9,778 nt of DNA from contig CABUTH010000060.1 in the NCBI GenBank assembly GCA_902494465.1, positions 1 to 9,778 on the forward strand, written 5' to 3'. The DNA comes from an uncultured Collinsella sp. GTDB taxonomy: Bacteria > Actinomycetota > Coriobacteriia > Coriobacteriales > Coriobacteriaceae. The stretch's first letter is position 1. The number at the start of each line of letters is the position of its first letter. This document shows positions 1 to 6,264 of the stretch, piece by piece. Made by a program: the position numbers and the translations under genes. Under the pieces are notes generated by a model, which was not told where the DNA came from, did not search any database, and saw nothing but the letters and a program-made list of their open reading frames with translations.

Positions 1-205
1 GCTGGTCCTCGGCTTCGCCTGCGGGATCGCTCGACTACCAAACACCTCGCCGCCGGCCGGGCCCCGTCGTCCAAAAATCACCCGTAAAGGCGCGTTTATC
101 TAATTAAATCTATCCCTTGCGGAATGCGGCTTGCTGGTGTTGTCTGGGCATTGATGGCTATGTGGTTCAAGAGGCGGCGGTGCTGTTGCTTGAACTTTTG
201 CAGTT
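1..205. other. Left-edge intergenic stretch, no supported gene
   Basis: Bases 1-80 are very GC-rich and include the palindrome CCGGCCGG at 53-60. From about 95 the sequence becomes AT-rich. Three short plus-strand frames run in from the edge and stop at 87, 103 and 107; none gives a peptide I recognise, so the tail of an upstream gene can be neither shown nor excluded. A 7-bp inverted repeat, GTTCAAG (165-171) and CTTGAAC (189-195), is followed by TTTT and could be a weak plus-strand terminator with a 17-base loop. The 61-residue frame starting at 117 has no convincing ribosome site and runs through the terminator at 206-241, so I do not call it. Confidence 0.4.
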
Positions 206-241
206 AAAGAGGCCCGTTTCCCTGGGGAAACGGGCCTCTTT
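206..241. terminator. Strong bidirectional hairpin terminator
   Basis: A perfect 17-bp stem pairs AAAGAGGCCCGTTTCCC (206-222) with its complement (225-241) around a 2-base TG centre; in practice the innermost pair opens to give a 4-base loop. On the plus strand the stem runs into a T-rich tail (TTTTGTCT). On the minus strand the tail is shorter (CTTTAACTG). It lies 44 bases past the stop of the minus-strand surface-protein gene and is its most likely terminator. It would also stop any transcript entering from the left. Confidence 0.85.
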
Positions 242-285
242 TGTCTCTGGGTTTGTGGATTGGCGAAGATGGTATGCTCTGGCGG

Positions 286-1299
286 CTATTTTGAGTTCTT
301 GAGGCGGCGTACACCCGTGGCGGTTATTCCGAGGCCTGCGGCGGCGATTCCTGCGAGTGCGATTGCGCTCGGTGCTGTGTCGCCCGTGTTTGCGAGCTTG
401 CCACCGTCCGTACTTGCCTGCTTGCTGCTGCTCGAGTTCGCCTGCTTGGTGGAGCTTGGTAGGGCGTCTTTGCCGGTTGCAGGTGAGGCAACGGGCGGTG
501 TCGCCTCGGCGGGTTGCGTTGAGCCGGAGGGAGGCACTGTCTCGGCGGGTTTCGTTATCTCGGGCGAGGTGGCCTTGTCTGCCGCGGCCTTTGCCTCTTC
601 GTATGCCTTGCAGGCGTCGTCATAGGCCGCTTGCGCCTTTTCCAAATCGCCGAGGAGCGCATCTCGCTTGGCTATGTCCTCGTCGATATGGGCTTTGACA
701 TTCTCCGTATCACTTTCAAGGTTATTAATCACTCTTTCCTGGCTCTCGAGCCTATGCCGAACTTGGTCAAGCTCCTCTTCACAAAACTCTTCTTGCCGTT
801 TTGCCGCCATGATCTCCGAACGCAACTGCTTAATGGTTTCGCTAATAGCTTTGCTAGGCTCCTCGTCGCCGAGGTCCTTAAGCACCTTATCTAATTTTGC
901 CTGAAGGCCGCTTGTCCGGTTGCGGGCCTCATCGTATCTGGCTTGGGCTGCATCGACGTTCGCTTGCATGGCGGGAAGGGGTCCCCTGCATTTGGCGGCT
1001 TCCGCCACCAGCTTGTCGTAGATCTCTTGAAGAGCGGCAATGTCATCATCGATTCCCGCAAGTTTCTCGGGACTTGCGGCGTCTTTTGCGGCTTCGAGGT
1101 TTTTGAGCGCTTCCTGCATGGCTGCATACGCTTTTTCTTTTGCGGCGGCCGCATCTTCCGTCTGCAAGGCAACTGCACCGGTGGGGGCGCTGGTTTCTGC
1201 CGCGATCGCCGTTACGGGGGCGATTCCCGCGACAAGTGCCGCGGAAAGGGCGATGCCCACAGTTGCTCGTCTTGCTCTTCTTGCGAGAATGTCGTTCAT
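286..1299 (-). CDS. LAXTG-anchored coiled-coil surface protein
   Basis: A 337-residue secreted protein. Residues 1-33 form a signal peptide: a basic start with several Arg, a hydrophobic core, and a likely cleavage site after AIA. Residues about 48-245 are rich in Ala, Glu, Lys, Asp and Leu with heptad-like spacing and are predicted coiled coil. A Pro/Ser/Thr-rich spacer (about 245-300) would span the wall. The C terminus is a cell-wall sorting signal: LANTG at 302-306, a hydrophobic segment at about 309-330, then the basic tail RRLKNSK. The LAXTG form is typical of class E sortases of high-GC actinobacteria; no sortase gene is in the window. Mature-region cysteines are C104, C173 and C230. 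The ATG start has GAGGTG five bases upstream. The gene stands alone, divergent from the ABC operon. The ligand or role is unknown; adhesion or a structural stalk is a guess. Confidence 0.85.
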   Translation of the reverse strand: MNDILARRARRATVGIALSAALVAGIAPVTAIAAETSAPTGAVALQTEDAAAAKEKAYAAMQEALKNLEAAKDAASPEKLAGIDDDIAALQEIYDKLVAEAAKCRGPLPAMQANVDAAQARYDEARNRTSGLQAKLDKVLKDLGDEEPSKAISETIKQLRSEIMAAKRQEEFCEEELDQVRHRLESQERVINNLESDTENVKAHIDEDIAKRDALLGDLEKAQAAYDDACKAYEEAKAAADKATSPEITKPAETVPPSGSTQPAEATPPVASPATGKDALPSSTKQANSSSSKQASTDGGKLANTGDTAPSAIALAGIAAAGLGITATGVRRLKNSK

Positions 1300-1331
1300 C
1301 TCGGCACCTCATTTCAAGGGTCGGCGACTAA

Positions 1332-1360
1332 CTTGGTAGCACTAATGTAAGTATACCAAG
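1332..1360. promoter_or_regulatory. Inverted repeat over the surface-gene promoter (possible operator)
   Basis: CTTGGTA (1332-1338) and TACCAAG (1354-1360) are perfect 7-bp inverted arms separated by 15 bases. The right arm overlaps the extended -10 element and the left arm lies just past the expected start site. That placement suits a repressor-binding site, but no regulator is encoded nearby and chance is not excluded. Confidence 0.35.
1350..1358 (-). promoter_or_regulatory. Extended -10 promoter of the surface-protein gene
   Basis: On the minus strand the sequence reads TGGTATACT, an extended -10 element (TGn plus TATACT, one mismatch to TATAAT). No good -35 hexamer is seen 16-18 bases upstream, which is usual for extended -10 promoters. 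Transcription would begin near 1342, leaving a leader of about 43 bases with GAGGTG just before the start codon. Confidence 0.45.
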
Positions 1361-1439
1361 CGGTCGACCCGACACTGGCTGGGTGTGCGCGTGTTTTCCG
1401 CTTCTTTGGAAACCGAATCCCATTAGAAATGACGAGTTG

Positions 1440-1469
1440 TTTACGCTTCTTTTGGGCTCACCGTACTAT
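1440..1469 (+). promoter_or_regulatory. Candidate promoter of the ABC exporter operon
   Basis: TTTACG (1440-1445) and TACTAT (1464-1469) have an 18-base spacing and moderate matches to the -35 and -10 consensus. Transcription would start near 1476, upstream of the ribosome site at 1499-1504 and only about 5 bases before the alternative TTG start at 1481. That favours the later ATG start. Confidence 0.35.
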
Positions 1470-1498
1470 CATGGTTCGAATTGAATGTGGATGATGAT

Positions 1499-1504
1499 AG
1501 GGAG
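1499..1504 (+). promoter_or_regulatory. Ribosome site that decides the ABC subunit 1 start
   Basis: AGGGAG ends nine bases before the ATG at 1514. The in-frame TTG at 1481, eleven codons earlier, has no purine-rich site upstream (the preceding bases are ATGGTTCGAA). The ATG at 1514 is therefore preferred. Confidence 0.6.
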
Positions 1505-1513
1505 CGCCTATAC

Positions 1514-3367
1514 ATGATTGAGCTGCTCAGGCGTTTTGGTGGTAAGTTTCGCCGGTATATGGTGATCGGCCCAGCGTGCAAGCTGATCGAAGTGATCTTT
1601 GACCTGCTTACGCCGCTGGTGATTGCCCAGATGATCGATAAAGGCATCGGCGCGCACGACGTGAATGCTGTCGTCCACTACGGCATGGTACTTGGCGCTA
1701 TGGCTGTGATCGGCATCTCGTTTACGCTCGTCTGCCAAAAGATGGCGGCGCTCACCTCGCAGGGCATGGGCACCGATATCCGCGGTGCGCTCTACCAGCA
1801 CATCAACAAGTTGAGCTATGCCGAACTCGACTGCTTTGGCACGCCGTCGCTTATCACCCGCATTACCAACGATGTCAACCAGGTGCAGCTTGCCGTGGCG
1901 CTGGGCGTGCGCATGCTCATCCGCTGGCCCTTCCTGGCGGTGGGCTCTATGTGCGCGGCCCTTGCCATCGACCTTAAGCTCGGCATCATCTTTTTGATCT
2001 GCACGCCCGCTATCGGCCTGGTGTTTTGGTTTGTCATGGCGCGCTGCATTCCGTATTACAAGCAGCTGCAGGCAAAGCTCGACCGCATCGCGCTCATTTG
2101 CCGCGAGGGGCTTTCGGGCGCCCGCGTTGTTCGCGCCTTTGTGCGCGAGGGCCACGAGCGCGAGCGCTTTGCCCAAGCCGCCGATGACCAGGCCAATACT
2201 GCCATCGCGGTGGGCAAGCTCTCGTCAATCCTTAACCCCGTAACGTTTTTGGTGATGAACCTAGGCGTGTGCGCCATCCTGTGGGTGGGCGGCATCCAGG
2301 TCAACGTGGGTGAGCTCACGCAGGGCCAGGTCATGGCGTTTGTGAACTACATGACGCAGACCCTGACCTCCATCGTGTACGTCGCCAACCTGGTTGTGGT
2401 CTTTACCAAGGCGAGCGCGAGTGCTTCGCGTATCAACGAGGTGCTCAACTGCGAGCCGAGCATCACCGACGAGGGCAATCAGTCGGTTGCGCTGCCCAAG
2501 CCGGGCAATGTCGCTCCAGTTCCTGCGCTGAGCTTGAGCCATGCGAGCTTCTCGTTTGGCACCGGCGCTGCCAACGCCGTCAACGATGTGACCCTGGAGC
2601 TCCCGCTGGGCAAGACGCTCGGCATTATCGGCGGCACGGGTAGCGGTAAGTCCACGCTCGTCTCGCTCATCCCGCGCCTGTACGATGCGAGCACCGGCAG
2701 CGTGAGCGTGATGGGCGCCGACGTGCGTGCCTGGCAGCTCGACCAGCTGCGCCACGTGGTCGCGACCGTCCCGCAGCGCGCGTCGCTGGTGAGCGGCACC
2801 ATTCGCAGCAACCTGACCTGGCGCGATGAAGCCGCGACCGACGAGGAGCTCTGGGCAGCGCTCGATATGGCGCAAGCGAGCGATTTCGTGCGCAGCAAGT
2901 CGCAGGGGCTCGATGCCCCGGTCGAGGCGGGCGGTAAGAACTTCAGCGGTGGCCAGCGCCAGCGTCTGACCATCGCGCGTGCCCTAGTGGGCTCGCCTCA
3001 GATATTAATCATGGATGACTCCGCGTCGGCGCTCGACTTTAAGACCGACGCGGCGCTTCGCCATGCCATTCGCGAGCGCAGCGTGCGCGGTGCCGTTGAG
3101 GGCGGGCTGCCGCTCACGACCGTCATCGTGAGCCAGCGCGTCTCGACCGTGCGCGACGCCGACATGATCTGCGTACTCGACCACGGCTCGGTTGCGGGTC
3201 TGGGCACGCATGATGGGCTGTACGCGACCTGCCAGCTCTATCGCGAGATTTGCCAGTCGCAGCTGCGCCGCGAGGAGCTCGAGGGTCAGCAGGGGAGTGC
3301 GGCGCCCGCGCCCACCCCAGGTGCCCCGACCGCCCCTGCATCTGCCTGCGCAAAGGAGGGATGCTAA
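1514..3367 (+). CDS. ABC exporter subunit with degenerate ATPase site
   Basis: A 617-residue half-transporter: six membrane helices in residues about 15-310, then one nucleotide-binding domain. The ATPase motifs are Walker A GGTGSGKS (373-380), signature SGGQ (478-481), Walker B ending in D501-D502, and an H-loop carrying Q541. The catalytic Glu after Walker B is replaced by Asp502, and the switch His by Gln541. This is known from the degenerate-site subunit of heterodimeric exporters such as TM287/288, BmrCD and LmrCD. Its intact signature should complete the working site of its partner, the next gene, whose ATG directly follows this stop (TAAATG). The substrate is unknown; drugs, lipids or peptides are possible. 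The C-terminal 24 residues are a Pro/Ala-rich tail. An upstream TTG start at 1481 would add 11 residues but lacks a ribosome site. Confidence 0.93.
   Translation: MIELLRRFGGKFRRYMVIGPACKLIEVIFDLLTPLVIAQMIDKGIGAHDVNAVVHYGMVLGAMAVIGISFTLVCQKMAALTSQGMGTDIRGALYQHINKLSYAELDCFGTPSLITRITNDVNQVQLAVALGVRMLIRWPFLAVGSMCAALAIDLKLGIIFLICTPAIGLVFWFVMARCIPYYKQLQAKLDRIALICREGLSGARVVRAFVREGHERERFAQAADDQANTAIAVGKLSSILNPVTFLVMNLGVCAILWVGGIQVNVGELTQGQVMAFVNYMTQTLTSIVYVANLVVVFTKASASASRINEVLNCEPSITDEGNQSVALPKPGNVAPVPALSLSHASFSFGTGAANAVNDVTLELPLGKTLGIIGGTGSGKSTLVSLIPRLYDASTGSVSVMGADVRAWQLDQLRHVVATVPQRASLVSGTIRSNLTWRDEAATDEELWAALDMAQASDFVRSKSQGLDAPVEAGGKNFSGGQRQRLTIARALVGSPQILIMDDSASALDFKTDAALRHAIRERSVRGAVEGGLPLTTVIVSQRVSTVRDADMICVLDHGSVAGLGTHDGLYATCQLYREICQSQLRREELEGQQGSAAPAPTPGAPTAPASACAKEGC
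3352..3359 (+). promoter_or_regulatory. Strong ribosome site for ABC subunit 2
   Basis: AAAGGAGG lies within the last codons of the upstream gene, eight bases before the ATG at 3368. It is the best Shine-Dalgarno match in the window. It fixes the start and shows that the downstream subunit is well translated from the shared mRNA. Confidence 0.85.
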
Positions 3368-5227
3368 ATGAATCCGTACACTTCCTCCGGTTCGGTCGCC
3401 ACGATGACGGCCAACGTGTCCGGCAACGATAACCTCAACGACCTGGGTGACGGTCCGCGCCGGTCCGGCGATCCCGAGTGCTATCCCGTGGGTGCGGTGA
3501 CTCGCCGCCTGATGGGCTACGTTCGTCCGCATCGCATTTCGTTTGTAGCGTCGTTTGTGAGTGCCGCCATCTCCGTGATTCTGCAGCTTTACACGCCCAT
3601 TCTCATCGGCGAGGGCATCGACCTGATCGTCGCCGCCGGGCAGGTGGACTTCGACGCGCTGTTGCCGCTCGTCACCAAGCTCGCGCTCGTCGTGGTGGGA
3701 GCCGCGGCCTTCCAGTGGCTGCAGGGCTACTGCGTTAACCGTCTGTCCTACGAGACGGTGCGCGACATGCGCGTGGAGGCGAGCGACAAGCTCAGCCGCA
3801 TGCCGCTCAGCTTTATCGACAGTCATGCCCACGGCGACCTTATGAGCCGCGTGGTCAACGACGTCGACCAGGTGGGCGACGGTCTGCTGCAGGGCTTCAC
3901 GCAGCTCTTCACCGGTGTTATTACCATCGTGGGCACGCTTGCGTTTATGCTCTCCATTAACCTGACCATGACGCTTGTGGTGGTGCTCGTCACGCCGCTT
4001 TCCATTTTTGCAGCCGGCGCCATCGCCAAGCTTTCCAACAAAAGCTTTACGGCACAGCAGCGTATTCAAGGGCAGCTCGGTGGTCATATCGAGGAGTACG
4101 TAGGTGAGCAAAAGCTTGTCGACGCCTTTGCCTATGGCCCGAACGCCCAGCAGCGCTTCGACGCCCTCAATGCCGAGCTCTACACCGCGGGCGAGCGCGC
4201 GCAGTTTATGGGTTCGCTCTCCAACCCCGGTACGCGCTTTATCAACAACATCATCTATGCCGTGGTCGCTGTGATCGGATGCGTGGGCGTGATCACGGGC
4301 GTGCCGGCGGCGCTCACGGTGGGCGGCGTGCAGATTTTCCTGTCCTATGCCAACCAGTACACCAAGCCGTTCAACGAGGTCACCAACGTCATTACGCAGA
4401 TCCAGACGGCGTATGCCTCGGCGCGCCGCATGTTTGCGCTGCTCGATGCCCGCGAGCAGGAGCCCGACGAGTCGGACGCTGTAGAGCTTGCCGCCCCGCA
4501 GGGCGAGGTCGCCTTTGAGCATGTGGACTTTAGCTACGTGCCCGACCGCAAGCTGCTGCAGGATATCTGTATTGAGGCCAAGCCCGGCATGCGCTTTGCC
4601 CTAGTTGGCCCCACGGGCTGCGGCAAGACAACGCTCATCAACTTGCTGCTGCGTTTTTACGATATCGATGCCGGACGCATCATGGTCGATGGCAGGTCTT
4701 CGCGTGACTACACGCGCGCAAGCCTTCGCCGTGCCTTTGGCATGGTGCTGCAGGACACTTGGCTGTTCGAGGGCACGGTGGCGGACAACATCGCTTACGG
4801 TTGCCCGGATGCCACGCGCGAGCGGGTTATCGAGGCGGCCAAGCGCGCGCATGCGCATAAGTTTATCGTGCAGCTGCCAGGCGGCTACGACACGGTGATC
4901 GGCGAGGACGGCGGTACGTTTAGCCAGGGCCAAAAGCAGCTGCTGTGCATCGCGCGCGTCATGCTCACCGACCCGGCGATTTTGCTGCTGGACGAGGCGA
5001 CCTCAAGCATCGATACCCGCACCGAGCTGCAGGTGCAGGCGGCATTCGACGAGCTCATGGCCGGTCGCACAAGCTTTGTCGTGGCGCACCGCCTGAGCAC
5101 CATCCGCAACGCCGACTGCATTCTGGTGATGCGCGACGGCCAGATTATCGAGCGCGGCACGCACGACGAGCTGCTAGCGGCAGGCGGCTTCTACGCCGAA
5201 CTCTACCGCAGCCAATTCGCCCAGTGA
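3368..5227 (+). CDS. ABC exporter subunit with canonical Walker B and H-loop
   Basis: A 619-residue half-transporter and partner of the preceding subunit. After a hydrophilic N-terminal tail of about 45 residues come six membrane helices (to about residue 345) and a nucleotide-binding domain. Walker A is GPTGCGKT (414-421), Walker B ends in D542-E543, and the H-loop has H574 in AHRLST: all catalytic residues are present. The signature is altered to SQGQ (519-522) instead of SGGQ. In a heterodimer, this subunit's Walker A/B pairs with the partner's intact SGGQ to form the hydrolytic site, while its own SQGQ faces the partner's degenerate Walker B. The two genes are thus made for each other. 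No strong terminator follows; GCCC/GGGC at 5232-5242 is short and lacks a T-run, so some readthrough into the next gene is possible. The substrate cannot be told from sequence. Confidence 0.93.
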   Translation: MNPYTSSGSVATMTANVSGNDNLNDLGDGPRRSGDPECYPVGAVTRRLMGYVRPHRISFVASFVSAAISVILQLYTPILIGEGIDLIVAAGQVDFDALLPLVTKLALVVVGAAAFQWLQGYCVNRLSYETVRDMRVEASDKLSRMPLSFIDSHAHGDLMSRVVNDVDQVGDGLLQGFTQLFTGVITIVGTLAFMLSINLTMTLVVVLVTPLSIFAAGAIAKLSNKSFTAQQRIQGQLGGHIEEYVGEQKLVDAFAYGPNAQQRFDALNAELYTAGERAQFMGSLSNPGTRFINNIIYAVVAVIGCVGVITGVPAALTVGGVQIFLSYANQYTKPFNEVTNVITQIQTAYASARRMFALLDAREQEPDESDAVELAAPQGEVAFEHVDFSYVPDRKLLQDICIEAKPGMRFALVGPTGCGKTTLINLLLRFYDIDAGRIMVDGRSSRDYTRASLRRAFGMVLQDTWLFEGTVADNIAYGCPDATRERVIEAAKRAHAHKFIVQLPGGYDTVIGEDGGTFSQGQKQLLCIARVMLTDPAILLLDEATSSIDTRTELQVQAAFDELMAGRTSFVVAHRLSTIRNADCILVMRDGQIIERGTHDELLAAGGFYAELYRSQFAQ

Positions 5228-5255
5228 GCAAGCCCGTGGGGCAAATTAATCAATC

Positions 5256-5327
5256 GACAGACGGTGGTTTACATCTGTCACGTTAGTACTAAGATATTCA
5301 TCTAATAAATTGCATTAGTGGCTTTAG
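5256..5327. promoter_or_regulatory. Cluster of palindromes around the flavodoxin promoter
   Basis: Three inverted repeats lie in 63 bases. GACAGA (5256-5261) and TCTGTC (5274-5279) flank the -35 element. The perfect 10-bp palindrome TTAGTACTAA (5283-5292) overlaps the -10. CTAAT (5302-5306) and ATTAG (5314-5318) lie in the leader. A further TTAG is at 5324-5327. The repeated TTAG/CTAA half-sites suggest a dimeric repressor or activator site, but no regulator is next door. Confidence 0.35.
5268..5295 (+). promoter_or_regulatory. Candidate promoter of the flavodoxin gene
   Basis: TTTACA (5268-5273) matches the -35 consensus at five of six positions. TAAGAT (5290-5295) follows after 16 bases and matches -10 at four of six. 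The surrounding AT-rich stretch (5280-5330) contrasts with the GC-rich genes. Transcription would start near 5302, leaving a leader of about 47 bases. Confidence 0.45.
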
Positions 5328-5348
5328 TTTTGGGGGAAACGAGGCAAC

Positions 5349-5906
5349 GTGACTATGACGTGCTCTTTGGTGGTTAACAGCAAGAGCGGTAATACCAGGA
5401 TGGTTTCGGGCGCGATCAAGCGCGCTCTGCAGGCTGCGGGTGTTGAGTTTGTCCATGCCGCGGCGTTGAGCGATGATGCGGATGCAGATCAGGTTGCGCT
5501 CGAGGCGCAGGGCGCCTGCGCGGCCGACACGGTGCTCGTCGGTTTTTGGTGCGACAAGGGCGCGTGCACGCCTTCGGTCGCGGCGTTGCTCTCCGCCTTG
5601 CACGGTAAGCGCGTCTTCCTGTTTGGCACCTGCGGTTTTGGCGCCGACCAGAGCTACTATCAGCAGATTATCGACCGCGTAACTTCCAATTTGGCTGGGG
5701 ATGCCGAGCTTGCGGGCTGGGCAATGTGCCAGGGCAAGATGGGCCCCGCGGTCAAGCAGCGCTACGAGGCCATGCTCGAGCAAGATCCCGACAACGCCCG
5801 ATTTAAGATGCTGCTCGACAACTGGGTTGCCGCGAAGGACCATCCCACCAAGGAGGACCTGGGCAACATGGCCGCAGCCGCCAAGAAGGCCGTGCTGGGC
5901 GAGTAG
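5349..5906 (+). CDS. Flavodoxin family protein
   Basis: A 185-residue soluble protein with a flavodoxin fold, expected to bind FMN and carry electrons. The N-terminal strand and phosphate loop are clear: SLVVN followed by SKSGNT at residues 11-16, matching the flavodoxin (S/T)-x-(S/T)-G-N-T loop. A second strand and loop follow, VLVGFWCDKG (62-71), then FLFGTCGFGAD (90-100). The GFWxDKG and FGTxG pattern recalls, from memory, the flavodoxin-like subfamily that includes BilS of gut bilirubin reductase loci. No BilR-like reductase is in the window, so the subfamily is tentative. There are six cysteines (C5, C57, C68, C73, C95, C127). The GTG at 5349 follows GAGG by only four bases; ATG at 5355 (two codons later) is ten bases from it and equally plausible. 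The gene has its own promoter region and terminator. Its redox partner is unknown. Confidence 0.85.
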   Translation: MTMTCSLVVNSKSGNTRMVSGAIKRALQAAGVEFVHAAALSDDADADQVALEAQGACAADTVLVGFWCDKGACTPSVAALLSALHGKRVFLFGTCGFGADQSYYQQIIDRVTSNLAGDAELAGWAMCQGKMGPAVKQRYEAMLEQDPDNARFKMLLDNWVAAKDHPTKEDLGNMAAAAKKAVLGE

Positions 5907-5948
5907 CTTCGTCGTTTGTGGTGCTTCGTGCAAAACAATACAAATGTG

Positions 5949-5977
5949 AAAGCCTCGAAATCCTCGAGGCTTTTTTC
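5949..5977 (+). terminator. Intrinsic terminator of the flavodoxin gene
   Basis: A 10-bp stem of AAAGCCTCGA (5949-5958) and its complement (5964-5973) encloses a 5-base loop and is followed by a T-run through 5976. It lies 42 bases past the flavodoxin stop and is a textbook Rho-independent terminator. Confidence 0.9.
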
Positions 5978-6112
5978 TTGACGCTCGTGGGCGCAACGAT
6001 GGCAAGCGTCTGGGGCGATATTTTCCATCGCCCTGATGACGAGGCCGTCCTGGACGACACGCTCGCATGCGTTCGCTGGATGTATTCAGAGTGGGACACG
6101 GTTTCCGGATGC

Positions 6113-6138
6113 AAAAAAGGCCACATGACGTGGCCTTT
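6113..6138 (-). terminator. Intrinsic terminator of the LtaS-type gene
   Basis: AAAGGCCAC (6116-6124) and its complement (6130-6138) form a 9-bp stem with a 5-base loop. On the minus strand the stem is followed by TTTTTT (complement of 6113-6118, partly within the stem), so it ends transcripts of the minus-strand gene that stops at 6265. The implied 3' untranslated region is about 130-150 bases and includes the inverted repeat at 6192-6237. Confidence 0.85.
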
Positions 6139-6191
6139 AACTTATATATGTTGCGGGTGCCCCCATGACAAGCCGCGCTTCAACAACAAGG

Positions 6192-6237
6192 CGTCTGTCC
6201 GAGCAGGGAACCTTATATGCCTCCGTCCGGACAGACG
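6192..6237. repeat. Perfect 10-bp inverted repeat in the 3' region
   Basis: CGTCTGTCCG (6192-6201) and CGGACAGACG (6228-6237) are perfectly complementary arms around a 26-base spacer. The right arm overlaps a second palindrome, GTCCGGAC (6225-6232), so two alternative foldings compete. No T-run follows on either strand, so it is not a simple terminator. It lies in the 3' untranslated region of the minus-strand transcript. It could be an RNA-stabilising hairpin, an extragenic repeat or a protein site. Confidence 0.6.
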
Positions 6238-6264
6238 TTTCAGTTATGAACTCGCAGCTAGCAG

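Larger units (their letters stand above)
5907..6264. other. Intergenic region between flavodoxin and LtaS-type genes
   Basis: This 358-base gap contains two terminators facing each other's genes (5949-5977 and 6113-6138) and a long inverted repeat (6192-6237). Between the terminators, 5978-6112 holds no gene I can support. A plus-strand frame from an ATG at 5999 begins with a moderately GC-biased stretch but has no good ribosome site and runs through the second terminator and into the antisense of the next gene. The part from 6139 to 6191 is featureless. Confidence 0.5.

Noticed and set aside
1394..1414. TTTCC/GGAAA inverted repeat in the divergent gap
   Set aside because: The arms are only 5 bp and the region is low in complexity, so chance is likely.
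1481..1513. TTG start adding 11 residues to ABC subunit 1
   Set aside because: There is no ribosome site upstream, and it lies almost at the predicted transcription start. The ATG at 1514 has AGGGAG nine bases before it.
1508..2176. Minus-strand open frame of 222 residues
   Set aside because: It is antisense to the membrane domain of ABC subunit 1, rich in His, Ala and Arg, with no domain pattern.
3005..4522. Minus-strand open frame of 505 residues
   Set aside because: It is antisense to both ABC subunits, whose motifs and ribosome sites are unmistakable. Its His/Arg/Gly-rich composition is typical of a GC-rich shadow frame.
5232..5242. GCCC/GGGC hairpin after the ABC operon as a terminator
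   Set aside because: The stem is only 4 bp and is followed by AAATTA, not a T-run.
5298..6068. Minus-strand open frame of 256 residues
   Set aside because: It runs across the flavodoxin promoter, gene and terminator on the opposite strand and shows no motif.
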